From the NCBI GenBank assembly GCA_963835825.1, contig CAWIGZ010000009.1, positions 124,001 to 188,000 of the forward strand: a stretch of 64,000 nucleotides of DNA, written 5' to 3'. Below are positions 1 through 8,290 of the stretch, in pieces (position 1 is the stretch's first letter; every line of letters starts with the position of its first letter). The notes below the pieces were generated by a model. The model saw only the letters and a program-made list of their open reading frames with translations, did no database searches and had not been told where the DNA came from. This stretch comes from JADGRB01 sp963835825 (GTDB lineage Bacteria; Myxococcota_A; Polyangia; Fen-1088). The position numbers and the translations under genes were made by a program.

Positions 1-2
1 CG

Positions 3-1072
3 GCCCTCACGTCCGCGAGCCTGAGCTCGGCCCACCCGCGCCTCTCCGGCAGCGTGGGCATCGCGCACCCGCTCGTCCTGCGGACGGCCCGCTGGTCGGC
101 TCCGATCACCGTCGACGGCGGCGGGCGGCTCGTGCTCGACGGCCAGGCGCTGACGCTCGAGGGCTTCACCGTCGCCACCCCCGGCCTGCGCGGCAGCGTC
201 GCCGGGCACGCCACGCTCGACGCTGGCGATCTCGCGCGCACGCGGCTGGCCCTGGCGCTGAAGGCCGATCTCGACGCCGCGCACGTCCCTGTCCGTCTTC
301 CGGCCGGCGTCTCGGTGGGCGGGCGCGCGGCGCTCGCCGCGCAGATCGGCGGAACGCTCGGCGGGGCGCCGGGCCCGCGGATCGACGGAAGCGCCCAGCT
401 CGACGGCCTGACCGTGCAGCTCTCGCCCACCACCCCGGTCGCGCGCGCCAGCGGCGTGGTCGAGGCGCACGGCGCGACCCTGCGCACGCAGGCGCTGCGG
501 GTGGATATCGCGGGGGTCGGGACGGTCGCCGTCGGTGGTCCGGGGAAGCCAGCCTCGGTCGAGGTGGCGTCGCTTTCGCCGTTTCGCCTGGGCACGGTCG
601 ACGTTCCGTTCACCGCCCGGGACCTCGAGATTGGGCGGCCGAGCTCGCAGCTCTACCTTCCCGATCTCGACACCGACCTGCGCCTCAGCGGCGACGGCCG
701 GGGCGACCTGAAGATCGCCGGCGTGGTGTCGGTGGCCGGTGGCTCGTACGATCCGTCGCGCGGCGGTGGCAAGAAGAAGGCGTCGCGAATGCGTCGTCGG
801 CGAAGCCGCGCGCCTCCGGACCGTGGTACCACGCGCTGCCGCCGCACCTGACGCTCGATCTCGAGCTGCGCGGCGTGGACAAGGGGCTCAGCGTGGCGGT
901 GCCGGTGCTCCCCGACGTGACCGTCGACTTTCGATGCCACCTCCTCGCCACCCGCCACGGCGCCACGTGGAGTGGCCGGATGCGCGGCGCCGGCGCTTAC
1001 TCGCGCGCCGCGCTCGCGATCGGGGATTGGTTCAGCGACAACGATCTCCGGCGCTGCCAGCTCACCAAGTGA
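3..1072 (+). CDS. AsmA/TamB-like protein, C-terminal part, frameshifted
   Basis: This is the C-terminal end of a long beta-rich protein that enters from the left edge, so its start is outside the window. The frame shows repeated short amphipathic beta segments with Gly/Asp/Ala turns, as in AsmA/TamB-like proteins that bridge inner and outer membranes. The reading frame breaks near 770-790, just after a GGGKKKAS stretch. The sense continues in another frame (WYHALPPHLTLDLELRG, then KGLSVAVPVLPDVTV) to the stop at 1072, so one base appears lost or gained there. The canonical TamB C-terminal motif is not obvious, so the family call is tentative. The next gene is convergent and ends 28 bases away. 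Confidence 0.5.
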   Translation, partial: PHVREPELGPPAPLRQRGHRAPARPADGPLVGSDHRRRRRAARARRPGADARGLHRRHPRPARQRRRARHARRWRSRAHAAGPGAEGRSRRRARPCPSSGRRLGGRARGARRADRRNARRGAGPADRRKRPARRPDRAALAHHPGRARQRRGRGARRDPAHAGAAGGYRGGRDGRRRWSGEASLGRGGVAFAVSPGHGRRSVHRPGPRDWAAELAALPSRSRHRPAPQRRRPGRPEDRRRGVGGRWLVRSVARRWQEEGVANASSAKPRASGPWYHALPPHLTLDLELRGVDKGLSVAVPVLPDVTVDFRCHLLATRHGATWSGRMRGAGAYSRAALAIGDWFSDNDLRRCQLTK

Positions 1073-1100
1073 CCGGGTGCGGCGGCCTGTCCCGGTCTCA

Positions 1101-1784
1101 CTAGCGCTGCTGGATTCGTACGGCGCGGACTCCCTCGTCCCGCTCGAGATCGTCGACCAGCGTCTGGAGCTCGAACGTCGTCGGCAACTGCAGGTCGAAC
1201 GTCGCGCTCGTCTGCCCGCCGCCGGGCTGGCGTTCGTACTCTTCCTGCTTGAGCCTCGCGCCCAGCTTGGCGAGGCGCTCCACGATCGCGGGGATCGACA
1301 CGCGTGACGGGTCGATCGTCAACCAGAGGCGCGCCCGCGTGAGCTTGAGGCCCCGATCTTCGAAGCGGCGCAGCAGCGTCAGAGCGGCCAGGCCGAGGAC
1401 CGTCGCGAAGACGCTCTCGACGTACATTCCACCGCCGGCGGCCATGCCGATGGCGGCGACCAGCCAGAGCCCCGCCGCGGTGGTGAGCCCCCGGATGGTG
1501 ATCCCGTCGCGGAGGATCGCGCCGGCGCCGAGGAACCCGATTCCCGAGACGACCGACGCGGCGATACGCGACGGATCGATCATGACCAGATCGTCCTTCC
1601 CGTAGTGCTGAAAATAGATGAACCGCGTCGACACGACCATGAAGGTCGCCGAGGCGAGCGCGACGAGGGCGTGCGTCCGCAGCCCTGCCGGTCGCCCGTG
1701 CAGATCGCGCTCGTACCCGATCGCCCCTCCCAACAAGGTGCCAATCAAAATGCGCACCAGGAGCTCGAGGTGGAGCGGCAGCAT
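1101..1784 (-). CDS. MgtC/SapB family membrane protein
   Basis: A 227-residue integral membrane protein of the MgtC/SapB family. The N-terminal 140 residues hold about four membrane segments with the family signature of glycines and charged residues: LLGGAIGYERDLHGRPAGLRTH, then SGIGFLGAGAILRDG and TTAAGLWLVAAIGMAAG. A soluble C-terminal domain of about 85 residues follows (LWLTIDPSRVSIPAIVERL). Members modulate the F-type ATPase and Mg2+ or acid adaptation in some pathogens; elsewhere the role is unknown. The ATG at 1784 fits the family N-terminus. The gene is convergent with the AsmA/TamB-like gene and divergent from the next gene. No magnesium riboswitch was seen upstream. Confidence 0.9.
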   Translation of the reverse strand: MLPLHLELLVRILIGTLLGGAIGYERDLHGRPAGLRTHALVALASATFMVVSTRFIYFQHYGKDDLVMIDPSRIAASVVSGIGFLGAGAILRDGITIRGLTTAAGLWLVAAIGMAAGGGMYVESVFATVLGLAALTLLRRFEDRGLKLTRARLWLTIDPSRVSIPAIVERLAKLGARLKQEEYERQPGGGQTSATFDLQLPTTFELQTLVDDLERDEGVRAVRIQQR

Positions 1785-1858
1785 CGGCCATCAGTATATC
1801 GGTCAGGGCTGGCCATGAGGCGAACGGGTCTCAGATTTCCTTCGCAGGAGGCATCGAC

Positions 1859-2422
1859 ATGGCGTTCATTCTTGCGGGGCACACTGGAGTACAAGGTGCG
1901 GCAGCAGCACCGCCGCCGGCGGTCGAGACGCGGGTGGCGGGGGCTCCGGTCGCCACGGGCGCGCCATTCGGCGGCTGGCGCCTGGTGGCGCAAAGCACGA
2001 CCACGAACAGCGGAACGATGGGGGCCCCGGGCAGCGTCAGCACGCCGGGCAACGGCTTCAACGGAACGAACGGCCCCAGCGGGACGAACGGGACCAATGG
2101 GACCAACGAGGGCACGCCTGGCTACGGCCCCAACGGCGGCCCGGGCGCGGTTCCGACGCCCAACGGGAGCGCTCCCGCCACGACCCCCGGCGTACCGGCA
2201 CCGTCGACGGAGTCGGCTCCTGGTTCGTCGGGCACCGGCATGAGCGGCGGGACCAGCTCGCCGAGCGCGCTGCCGTCGGGGAGCCCGAGCGCGCTGCCGC
2301 CGGGCAGCCCGGGCGCGCTGCCGGGCAGCCCGAGCGCGCTGCCGCCGGGCAGCCCGAGCTCGACTCCCGGTGCGCCCAGCTCGACCTCGGTGCCGAGCTA
2401 CGGCGGCGGCACCACCCGCTGA
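1859..2422 (+). CDS. Low-complexity Gly/Pro/Ser/Asn-rich protein
   Basis: A 187-residue protein of unknown function. A clear AGGAGG lies 7 bases before the ATG, which supports the start. After about 45 residues the sequence becomes low complexity: NGTNG-type repeats (residues 65-85), then repeated SPSALPPGSPG-like units at 140-170. No catalytic motif is visible. The base repeats in 2260-2360 (gagcgcgctgccg...) make the region liable to copy-number change. It is convergent with a second low-complexity gene at 2433-3056. No clear signal peptide is visible, but the Gly/Pro/Ser composition suits a surface or secreted protein. Confidence 0.55.
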   Translation: MAFILAGHTGVQGAAAAPPPAVETRVAGAPVATGAPFGGWRLVAQSTTTNSGTMGAPGSVSTPGNGFNGTNGPSGTNGTNGTNEGTPGYGPNGGPGAVPTPNGSAPATTPGVPAPSTESAPGSSGTGMSGGTSSPSALPSGSPSALPPGSPGALPGSPSALPPGSPSSTPGAPSSTSVPSYGGGTTR

Positions 2423-2432
2423 TCGGCAAGGG

Positions 2433-3056
2433 TCAGTCGAGCAGATACGGATAAGAAGGCGTCGCGGCGGGCACGGTCCCAACCTTGCTGCTCGCTGCGG
2501 CGCCGCTGACTGTCGGCGACGTGGGTGGCGTGGTCGGCGTCGAGAGCGGGGGCGGGACGACGAAGGTTCCGGCGGAAGAGAGCGACTCGCCCGCGGCTGA
2601 AACGCCCGGCCTGACGGCGCCGGCACCGACGCTGGCGCTGGTCGTCGAGGTCGAGTTCGGAGTGGGAGGCGGGACGGCCGAGGCGGCGGTCGACGATGAG
2701 GAGATGCCGCTCGCAGCGGCGGCCGCTCCCGTCGCCGTCGGTTGAGGCGACAGCGAGGTCGCGGGCGCCGTTCCCGTCGGCGTGAGGATGTCGGTGGCGG
2801 CGTTCGCGCCGGAGCTCGAGCCGGTCGAGGCTGACGCCGGCGTGGATGTTCCCAGGTAGAAGCTGCTCGAGCCGAGACCGCCTCCGGTGTACCCGCCCGG
2901 TCCTGCCCCGGGGGGCGGACCCGTCGTTGTGCCCAGCGGGCTCGCAGGCTTCGCGGTTGACGGCGGGGAACTGGGTTGCGACTGCGCGCGCAGAGGGCCC
3001 GCCCCGAGCCACATCATGGTCGTCGCGCCCACCACGACGGTGACGATCGTCCTCAT
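2433..3056 (-). CDS. Secreted Ser/Thr/Ala/Pro-rich protein
   Basis: A 207-residue protein starting with a typical signal peptide: MRTIVTVVVGATTMMWLG, then GPLRAQS with a likely cleavage after AQ or RA. The rest is low complexity, rich in Ser, Thr, Ala, Pro and Gly, with no recognisable domain, and ends PSYPYLLD. It may be an exported, possibly glycosylated, cell-surface filler protein; that is inference from composition only. It faces the similarly low-complexity gene at 1859-2422, with only 10 bases between the two stops. The ATG at 3056 was chosen because it begins the signal peptide; the open frame upstream is uninterrupted but lacks coding character. Confidence 0.6.
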   Translation of the reverse strand: MRTIVTVVVGATTMMWLGAGPLRAQSQPSSPPSTAKPASPLGTTTGPPPGAGPGGYTGGGLGSSSFYLGTSTPASASTGSSSGANAATDILTPTGTAPATSLSPQPTATGAAAAASGISSSSTAASAVPPPTPNSTSTTSASVGAGAVRPGVSAAGESLSSAGTFVVPPPLSTPTTPPTSPTVSGAAASSKVGTVPAATPSYPYLLD

Positions 3057-3103
3057 ACCGAGAAGGTGCGTCGCGGCGGGCCGTTGGGGGCGGCGCGTCC
3101 CGC

Positions 3104-4018
3104 TCAGCCTTCGGGAAGCGGGATGCGCTCGCGCTCGTCGCCGGGGACGACGCCGAAGCGTCCCTCCTTCCAGTCCGACTTGGCGCGTTCGATCCGTTGC
3201 GGCGAGCTGGCGACGAAGTTCCACCAGATGTGCCGCTCTCCGTCGACCGGCGCGCCGCCGATCAGCACGAACTGGCTGGGGGCGAGCGCGCGCACCTCGG
3301 CGGCGCCGGAGTGAAACAGGGCCATGGCCCCGGGGCCGAGCCGCCGCGCGCCCACGCTCAGCTCCCCCTCGACCACGTACACGGCGCGGTCGGCGTGCTC
3401 GTCCGGCAGAGGCAGCGTCGCGCCCGCCTCCAGCGTGGCCGCCACGTACAGGGTCGGCGAGCAGACGCCGACGGGCGAGCGCGCGCCGTAGGCGGTGCCG
3501 GCGACGACCGCCAGGGTCGCGCCCGGCCGCACGAGGCGCGGAATCGTCGCTGCCGGATGGTGCTCGAAGCGGGGCGCGCTCTCTTCGTCGGCCGTCGGCA
3601 GCGCGACCCACGACTGGATCCCGTGCAGCGGTCCGCCGCGCCGGCGCGACTCGGGGCCGGTCCGTTCGGAGTGGACGATCCCGCGCCCGGCCAGCATCCA
3701 GTTCACGTCGCCCGGCCTGATGGTCTGGTGCGACCCGAGGCTGTCACGATGGTCCATCTCGCCGGCGAACAGGTAGGTCACCGTCGCCAGCGCGATGTGC
3801 GGGTGAGGGCGCACGTCGATCCCCCGCCCGGGCGGCATCTCGCTCGGCCCGATGTGGTCGAAAAAAATGAAGGGGCCGATCATCCGGCGCGCTCCCGAGG
3901 GGAGCGCCCGGCGCACGCCGAACCCGCCCAGATCGCGCGGCCGCGCTTCGATGATCAAGGCGATGGGCAAGGAGATCGGATCGACAGGACCGGGTTCGAC
4001 AGGGGTTGGCGCGCTCAT
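3104..4018 (-). CDS. Pirin family protein
   Basis: A 304-residue two-domain cupin of the pirin family. The N-terminal cupin holds the metal-site pattern HPHIALATVTYLFAGEMDHRDS (residues near 75-97), followed by GDVNWMLAGRGIVHSE, which is diagnostic of pirins. The C-terminal cupin (AVYVVEGELSVG) is followed by the usual pirin ending with FGVVPGDERERIPLP. Bacterial pirins bind iron; some act as quercetin 2,3-dioxygenases and others as redox-linked regulators, so the exact substrate cannot be read from sequence. The ATG at 4018 lies 51 bases from the divergent start at 4070, so the two genes share a short promoter region. Confidence 0.92.
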   Translation of the reverse strand: MSAPTPVEPGPVDPISLPIALIIEARPRDLGGFGVRRALPSGARRMIGPFIFFDHIGPSEMPPGRGIDVRPHPHIALATVTYLFAGEMDHRDSLGSHQTIRPGDVNWMLAGRGIVHSERTGPESRRRGGPLHGIQSWVALPTADEESAPRFEHHPAATIPRLVRPGATLAVVAGTAYGARSPVGVCSPTLYVAATLEAGATLPLPDEHADRAVYVVEGELSVGARRLGPGAMALFHSGAAEVRALAPSQFVLIGGAPVDGERHIWWNFVASSPQRIERAKSDWKEGRFGVVPGDERERIPLPEG

Positions 4019-4069
4019 GATGTTCGCCCCAGCGTAGTATGGTCGGATTCCGCAAGACAGGAGGTGAGC

Positions 4070-4672
4070 ATGTCGGTGCTCGGGGTTTCGTGGCAAGCGG
4101 TCGCTCGACGGGGACGCGTGCTGGCGGTCGCTTCGATCGCTTGGGCGGGGATTTCGCTGGGCGCGGCTGCCTGTTCGCGCCGCGCGCAGGCGCCGGTCGT
4201 GGTCGACGCTGCGATCGACCGGCCCTCTCCGGCGTCCCCCGTCGTGACAGACGCGGCGGTCGATCGGGTCGCGGCCGTCGATGCGCAGCCGGACATGGTG
4301 ATGGCCGGGCCGCCCCGCGGGCATCGGCACCGCGCGTTGCCGGCCGCGCATTCCGCCCCCGCCGGCGCGTGGAAGGTGACAGGGAGCCTCAGCAAGGCCG
4401 ACGCCGAGACCGTGCTGCGCGGCGCGCGCGGCAAGCTCGACGCCTGCTACGACAAGGAGCGCGTCAAGAACGCGGGGCTGGCGGGCCGGGTGATCTTTCG
4501 CCTGTCGATCGACGACCGCGGTCGCGTGCCGCTGGCGGAGGTTCTCACCTCGACTTTGGGGGGCGGCGATCCGGAGCTCTGCATGGTGGAAGCGCTGCGG
4601 GATCTGAAGTTCCCCCCGTCGCCGACGGGCGGGGAATCGACGCTCACTTTTCCGATGGTTTTCGGACGCTGA
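4070..4672 (+). CDS. Lipoprotein with AgmX/PglI-type C-terminal domain
   Basis: A 200-residue exported protein. The N-terminus has a hydrophobic segment ending in a lipobox-like AAAC at about residue 35, then a Pro/Ala/Asp-rich spacer. The last 100 residues match the TonB-like domain found in myxobacterial AgmX/PglI gliding proteins: SKADAETVLRGARGKLDACYD, GRVIFRLSIDDRGRV and a paired second cysteine in ELCMVEALRDLKFPP. These domains sit in the periplasm or outer envelope, often in proteins of unknown function. A GGAGG lies 5 bases before the ATG. The 3' end overlaps the convergent dehydrogenase gene by 29 bases. Confidence 0.75.
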   Translation: MSVLGVSWQAVARRGRVLAVASIAWAGISLGAAACSRRAQAPVVVDAAIDRPSPASPVVTDAAVDRVAAVDAQPDMVMAGPPRGHRHRALPAAHSAPAGAWKVTGSLSKADAETVLRGARGKLDACYDKERVKNAGLAGRVIFRLSIDDRGRVPLAEVLTSTLGGGDPELCMVEALRDLKFPPSPTGGESTLTFPMVFGR

Positions 4673-5453
4673 GCACGCGGTCGGGCTGATTGAGGCGCGC
4701 GGCGACGGCGCGGCTCATGCCGTGCGAGCTGATCCGTTGGGCTTGCAGGATCAACTTGTTGCGCAGGCCGGGGATGGCGATCGTTTTGCCGGCCATCATC
4801 GCCCGGTAAGCGTGGGCCGCGACGGCCGGCGCCTGCATGGCGCCCGCCTTGAACAGCCGCGACCGATCCGTGCCGGCGACCTTGCCGAACTCGGTGAGGG
4901 TCGCGCCAGGGCAGCTGACGGTGGCGGTCACGCCGGTGCCGCGCAGCTCGAACGCCAGCGCCTCGGTGAACGAGTTCACGAACGCCTTGGTCGCGTAGTA
5001 GACGGACATGAAGGGCCCGGGCACGAACCCAGCGGTCGAGCCGAGGTTCAAGATGCGGCCGCTGCGGCGGGCCACCATCGGCGGCAGCAGCAGGCGGGTC
5101 AGGTGGACCAGCGAGGCCACGTTGACCTGGACCATCGCCAGCTCGCGCAGCAGATCGCGCTCGACGAAGGGGCCGCTGGTGCCGAACCCGGCGTTGTTCA
5201 CCAGGAACTCGATCTCCAGGCCGCGGCGGGCCAGCTCGTCGACGATCCGCTGCGGCGCGCCCGGATCGGCCAGATCGGCCGGGATGACGCCGGCGATGAC
5301 ACCGCGCTCGGCGGCCAGCCGGGTGGCCAGCGCCTCCAGCTGATCGCGGCGCCGCGCCACCAGCACCACGTCGTGCTTGTCCGCCGCGAACAGCTGCGCC
5401 AGCTCGAGCCCGAGGCCCGCCGATGCGCCGGTGATGAGCGCCGTCTTTGCCAT
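4644..5453 (-). CDS. Short-chain dehydrogenase/reductase
   Basis: A 269-residue classical SDR. The Rossmann cofactor motif TGASAGLG is at residues 9-16, NNAG at about 90, the catalytic serine in the GRILNLGSTAG stretch near 140, and the catalytic YxxxK as YYATK near 157. Arg-Arg after the second beta strand (VARRRDQ) suggests NADP preference. Length and C-terminus (IPGLRNKLILQAQR) resemble the DltE/YqjQ-like SDR group. The substrate is unknown. The 3' end overlaps the convergent lipoprotein gene by 29 bases. Confidence 0.92.
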   Translation of the reverse strand: MAKTALITGASAGLGLELAQLFAADKHDVVLVARRRDQLEALATRLAAERGVIAGVIPADLADPGAPQRIVDELARRGLEIEFLVNNAGFGTSGPFVERDLLRELAMVQVNVASLVHLTRLLLPPMVARRSGRILNLGSTAGFVPGPFMSVYYATKAFVNSFTEALAFELRGTGVTATVSCPGATLTEFGKVAGTDRSRLFKAGAMQAPAVAAHAYRAMMAGKTIAIPGLRNKLILQAQRISSHGMSRAVAARLNQPDRVLSVRKPSEK

Positions 5454-5533
5454 GCTCGACCGCTCGATAGTAGCCGGCCGATCCCTTGGGCGCTATTTCG
5501 GCCGCCCGTGCCGGCCGCGCGGCGCGCGCTAAA

Positions 5534-6118
5534 ATGCCGTTCGTGATCACCGATCCGATGCCGCGCGCCGAGGCCAAGCGCCGCGAATACGATCGCAGCG
5601 ACGCCATCATCACCGTTCCGCTGTCGAAGGACGGACAGATCCAGGCACTGGCGCGGGCGCTGGCCGAGGCGATGGAGACCGGCAAGACCGCGCCGGTCCA
5701 GCGTGCCGGCGCCAAGCTGCTCGCGGCGCTGTCGGAGTTTTACGCCGTGCCGGTGCCGCCGCTGGGCGTGCTCGGCGTGCGCCCCCACCGCGTCACCTCC
5801 GGCGTCTGCACCTACCAGCTGTTCGGCGACTACACGCCCCGCACCCACCGCATCCGCGTCTGGATGCGCACCGCCATCCGCGAGAAGGTGTCCAGTCCCA
5901 GGGCGCTGCTGAACACGCTGTTGCACGAGTTCTGCCACCACCTCGACTGCACGCGGCTCGCCTGCCCGGAGAGCTACCACACGCGCGGCTTCTACACGCG
6001 CATCGACCATCTCTATCACCACGCGCTCGGCACACCGGCCGACAAGCGCCGCCCGCTGCGCTGGATCAAGCGCGGGTCGGTCTGGTCGGTCGACTGGCGC
6101 CTGCTGGCGCGCCGCTGA
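5534..6118 (+). CDS. SprT-like zinc metalloprotein
   Basis: A 194-residue protein with a zinc-peptidase motif HEFCHHLD (HExxH) around residue 137, preceded by an N-terminal helical region with an alternating Ala/Leu pattern. The arrangement (short N-terminal domain, beta pair around TYQLFGDYTPRTHRIRVWM, HExxH, distal His in YHTRGFYTRIDHLYHHA) resembles SprT-like/DUF45-type putative metallopeptidases. The substrate is unknown. The ATG at 5534 is used; another in-frame ATG at 5558 is possible. The gene is divergent from the upstream dehydrogenase, with 80 bases between the two starts. Confidence 0.7.
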   Translation: MPFVITDPMPRAEAKRREYDRSDAIITVPLSKDGQIQALARALAEAMETGKTAPVQRAGAKLLAALSEFYAVPVPPLGVLGVRPHRVTSGVCTYQLFGDYTPRTHRIRVWMRTAIREKVSSPRALLNTLLHEFCHHLDCTRLACPESYHTRGFYTRIDHLYHHALGTPADKRRPLRWIKRGSVWSVDWRLLARR

Positions 6119-6226
6119 CCCGCGCGGCTGGTTGCTTCGGCCGCCGCTGAAAATGCGCCCGCCGCAGATCGGGCCTTGCGGATGGGCTGACCCGGAACCA
6201 TGAGAAGGGGACCCAAGGAGGCTCCC

Positions 6227-6529
6227 ATGGTCAAGGTTGGTCTTTTCGTCAGGTTGGAAGCAAAGCCCGGCAAGGAATCGGCGGTGGCGGAGTTTCTCTC
6301 CAGCGGCCTCGCGCTGGCCCAGCAGGAACCCGAGACGACCGTCTGGTTCGCACTGCGGCTGGGGCCGTCGACGTTCGGGATCTTCGATGCCTTCCCCAGC
6401 GACGCCGGCCGCAAGGCCCACCTCAACGGCCCCATCGCCGCCGCGCTGATGTCCAAGGCCGCCGACCTGCTGGCCAAGCCGCCGCAGATCGAGCAGGTCG
6501 ACGTGCTGGCCGCCAAGATCCCGGGCTGA
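6227..6529 (+). CDS. Antibiotic biosynthesis monooxygenase-like (ABM fold) protein
   Basis: A 100-residue protein with the ABM/YgiN ferredoxin-like fold pattern: VKVGLFVRLEAKPGKESAVAEFL, then ETTVWFALRLGPSTFGIFDAF, then HLNGPIAAALMSKAADLL. Members are small dimeric heme-free monooxygenases or quinol monooxygenases, but many are uncharacterised. AGGAGG lies 6 bases before the ATG at 6227, which decides the start over an ATG at 6200. The stop is two bases from the stop of the convergent epimerase gene. Confidence 0.8.
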   Translation: MVKVGLFVRLEAKPGKESAVAEFLSSGLALAQQEPETTVWFALRLGPSTFGIFDAFPSDAGRKAHLNGPIAAALMSKAADLLAKPPQIEQVDVLAAKIPG

Positions 6530-6531
6530 GG

Positions 6532-7311
6532 TCAGCTCAGGTCTGGCGGCGCCGTCCGCTCGTTCGTTCGCCGAAACCCCGGATCCCACCCCAACTCGCG
6601 CCGGGCCTTGTCGACGTCGATGTAAGGGTCCGGCTCGGCGACGTTGTAGACGCCGGGCGCGCCGCGTTCGACGGCCAGGAGCGCCGCGCTGGCTGCGGCG
6701 TCGACGTGCAGAGGAGGCACGCCGGCGGGCTGGTCGCTGGCGCCCGGACCGTAGAATCGGCCGTACCGCAGGACCAGACCCTCGATCGCGCCGGTGCCCG
6801 GAACCGCCCCCGGAGCGGCGACGAGAACGGCTGACTCCAGGGCGATCACCCCCTGGACGGTCACCGCCCGGGTCCCCTCGGCCGCCTCATCGAGGGGATC
6901 GCCTTCGGTGTGCGGTTCGCGGCCGGGCGCATAGACCCAGGCGATGCTCTGGGCGATGAGGCGGCGCACGCCGGCGGCCCGCGCCGCCTCGACGAGATTC
7001 CGGGTGCCTTCGGTGCGCAGACGACTGTTTCGCGCCAGGGTGTCGGCAATCTTTTCTGGTGCGAAGCCGCCCGAGAGATCGGTCAACTGGTGGATGACGA
7101 TCTCGGGGCGGACGGCGGCGACCCCCGCGCGCACCGCCGGTCGATCGAACGCGTCGAGGACGATCGGTCGGACGCCCTGGCGCTGAAGCTCGCTCGCCCG
7201 CGTTGGCGAGCGCGTCGTCCCGTGAACCTCGTGGCCCCGCTCGATCAACAGGGGCACCAGGCGCCGGCCGATCACGCCGCCGGCCCCGGCCAGAAAGATC
7301 TTCAGCGACAT
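6532..7311 (-). CDS. NAD-dependent epimerase/dehydratase family protein
   Basis: A 259-residue extended-SDR protein. The N-terminal cofactor motif is AGAGGVIGRRLVPLL (GxxGxxG). The middle holds a GTRNLVEAARAAGVRRLI helix and a QSIAWVYAP segment where extended SDRs carry the catalytic Ser/Tyr, and the C-terminus has GVYNVAEPDP. An obvious YxxxK is replaced by VYAPG followed downstream by ALESAVL, so catalysis may differ or be lost. It starts 10 bases downstream of the stop of the dehydrogenase gene at 7322-8212, suggesting one transcript. The ATG at 7311 precedes the Rossmann strand by four residues. Confidence 0.85.
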   Translation of the reverse strand: MSLKIFLAGAGGVIGRRLVPLLIERGHEVHGTTRSPTRASELQRQGVRPIVLDAFDRPAVRAGVAAVRPEIVIHQLTDLSGGFAPEKIADTLARNSRLRTEGTRNLVEAARAAGVRRLIAQSIAWVYAPGREPHTEGDPLDEAAEGTRAVTVQGVIALESAVLVAAPGAVPGTGAIEGLVLRYGRFYGPGASDQPAGVPPLHVDAAASAALLAVERGAPGVYNVAEPDPYIDVDKARRELGWDPGFRRTNERTAPPDLS

Positions 7312-7321
7312 CGTTTCCCCC

Positions 7322-8212
7322 TCATCCCGCTTGCCGGCCGAACGTGGTCGGCAACCCAAAGGTTCTCAAGATGGCGCGGTCGACGAGCTTCTCCGGCAGG
7401 AAGCGCGCCAGCAGAGACAACTTGGCGGCCTCCTTGCCGGCCCGGTAACGGGCCCGTGGATTTCGCTCGGTCAGCGCCCGCTCGACGACCTTGGCGACCG
7501 CTTCCGGTGGGCTGCCGTGCCGTTCAATCTCGGCGAAGGTGCGCACCATGCGCCGCATCGCCGGGCCGTAGAGGCCGATCCCCGCCGGCGACATTCGGGC
7601 GATCTCTTGCTCCACCCCTCCCAGGGTCTTGTCTGCCGCCGGGGTGTTGATGGCTCCCGGTTCGATGATGCAGACGTGGATCCCCTGCGGCCGGACCTCC
7701 ATCCGGAGCGCGGCGCTCATCGACGCAAAGGCCGCCTTCGAGCTGGAGAGCGCCCCCGCAAAGGGCGGCGAGAGGTGGTCGCTCACCGACCCCATGTTGA
7801 TGATCCGCCCTTTCGCCATCCGCACCAGCGGCAGGAAGGCCTGAATCACGGCGATCTGGCCGAACAGGTTGACCTCGTAGATCTCGCGGAGCGCCTCCAG
7901 CGGGAGGTGCTCGGTGGGAAAGACCATGCCGATGCCGGCGTTGTTGAAGAGAGCGTCGAGGCCGCGGGGCCCGAGCCGCGCGGCCACCTCCCCGGCCGCA
8001 GCGGCGATCGAACCTCGATCCTCGACGTCCAGCTGCACCGTTTCCACGCCTCTGGCGGCCGCCTTGATCGCGGTCGCGTCCGCCTCCTTGCGGACCGCCG
8101 CGAACACCCGCCACCCGCTCCGCGCCAGCCGCAACGCCGTGGCGCGCCCGATGCCACTGGATGCGCCCGTGATGAGGATGGTCTTCGCGGTCTCCGGTCG
8201 AGCAGCACCCAT
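7322..8212 (-). CDS. Short-chain dehydrogenase/reductase
   Basis: A 296-residue SDR. TGASSGIG is at residues 15-22, NNAGIGM near 90 and the catalytic serine in INMGSVSD near 140. The position of the YxxxK is taken by a SSSKAAF stretch: the usual tyrosine is replaced by serine (ALSSSKA), so activity is uncertain, although many SDRs of this subfamily carry this change. The C-terminal 60 residues form a tail typical of the 290-residue oxidoreductases that act on lipids or steroids. It is followed by the epimerase-like gene 10 bases downstream on the same strand. Confidence 0.88.
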   Translation of the reverse strand: MGAARPETAKTILITGASSGIGRATALRLARSGWRVFAAVRKEADATAIKAAARGVETVQLDVEDRGSIAAAAGEVAARLGPRGLDALFNNAGIGMVFPTEHLPLEALREIYEVNLFGQIAVIQAFLPLVRMAKGRIINMGSVSDHLSPPFAGALSSSKAAFASMSAALRMEVRPQGIHVCIIEPGAINTPAADKTLGGVEQEIARMSPAGIGLYGPAMRRMVRTFAEIERHGSPPEAVAKVVERALTERNPRARYRAGKEAAKLSLLARFLPEKLVDRAILRTFGLPTTFGRQAG

Positions 8213-8290
8213 GCGATGCCTCCTCGGTCAAAATGCAGACGAAGGAAAGGCAGGCAAGGGATCGAATGCGACCCTGCGCTCGACCGTTCG

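Noticed and set aside
5198..6589. Long minus-strand open frame opposite the SprT-like and ABM genes
   Set aside because: It has no domain and arises from GC-rich third-position bias opposite real genes; it is a shadow frame.
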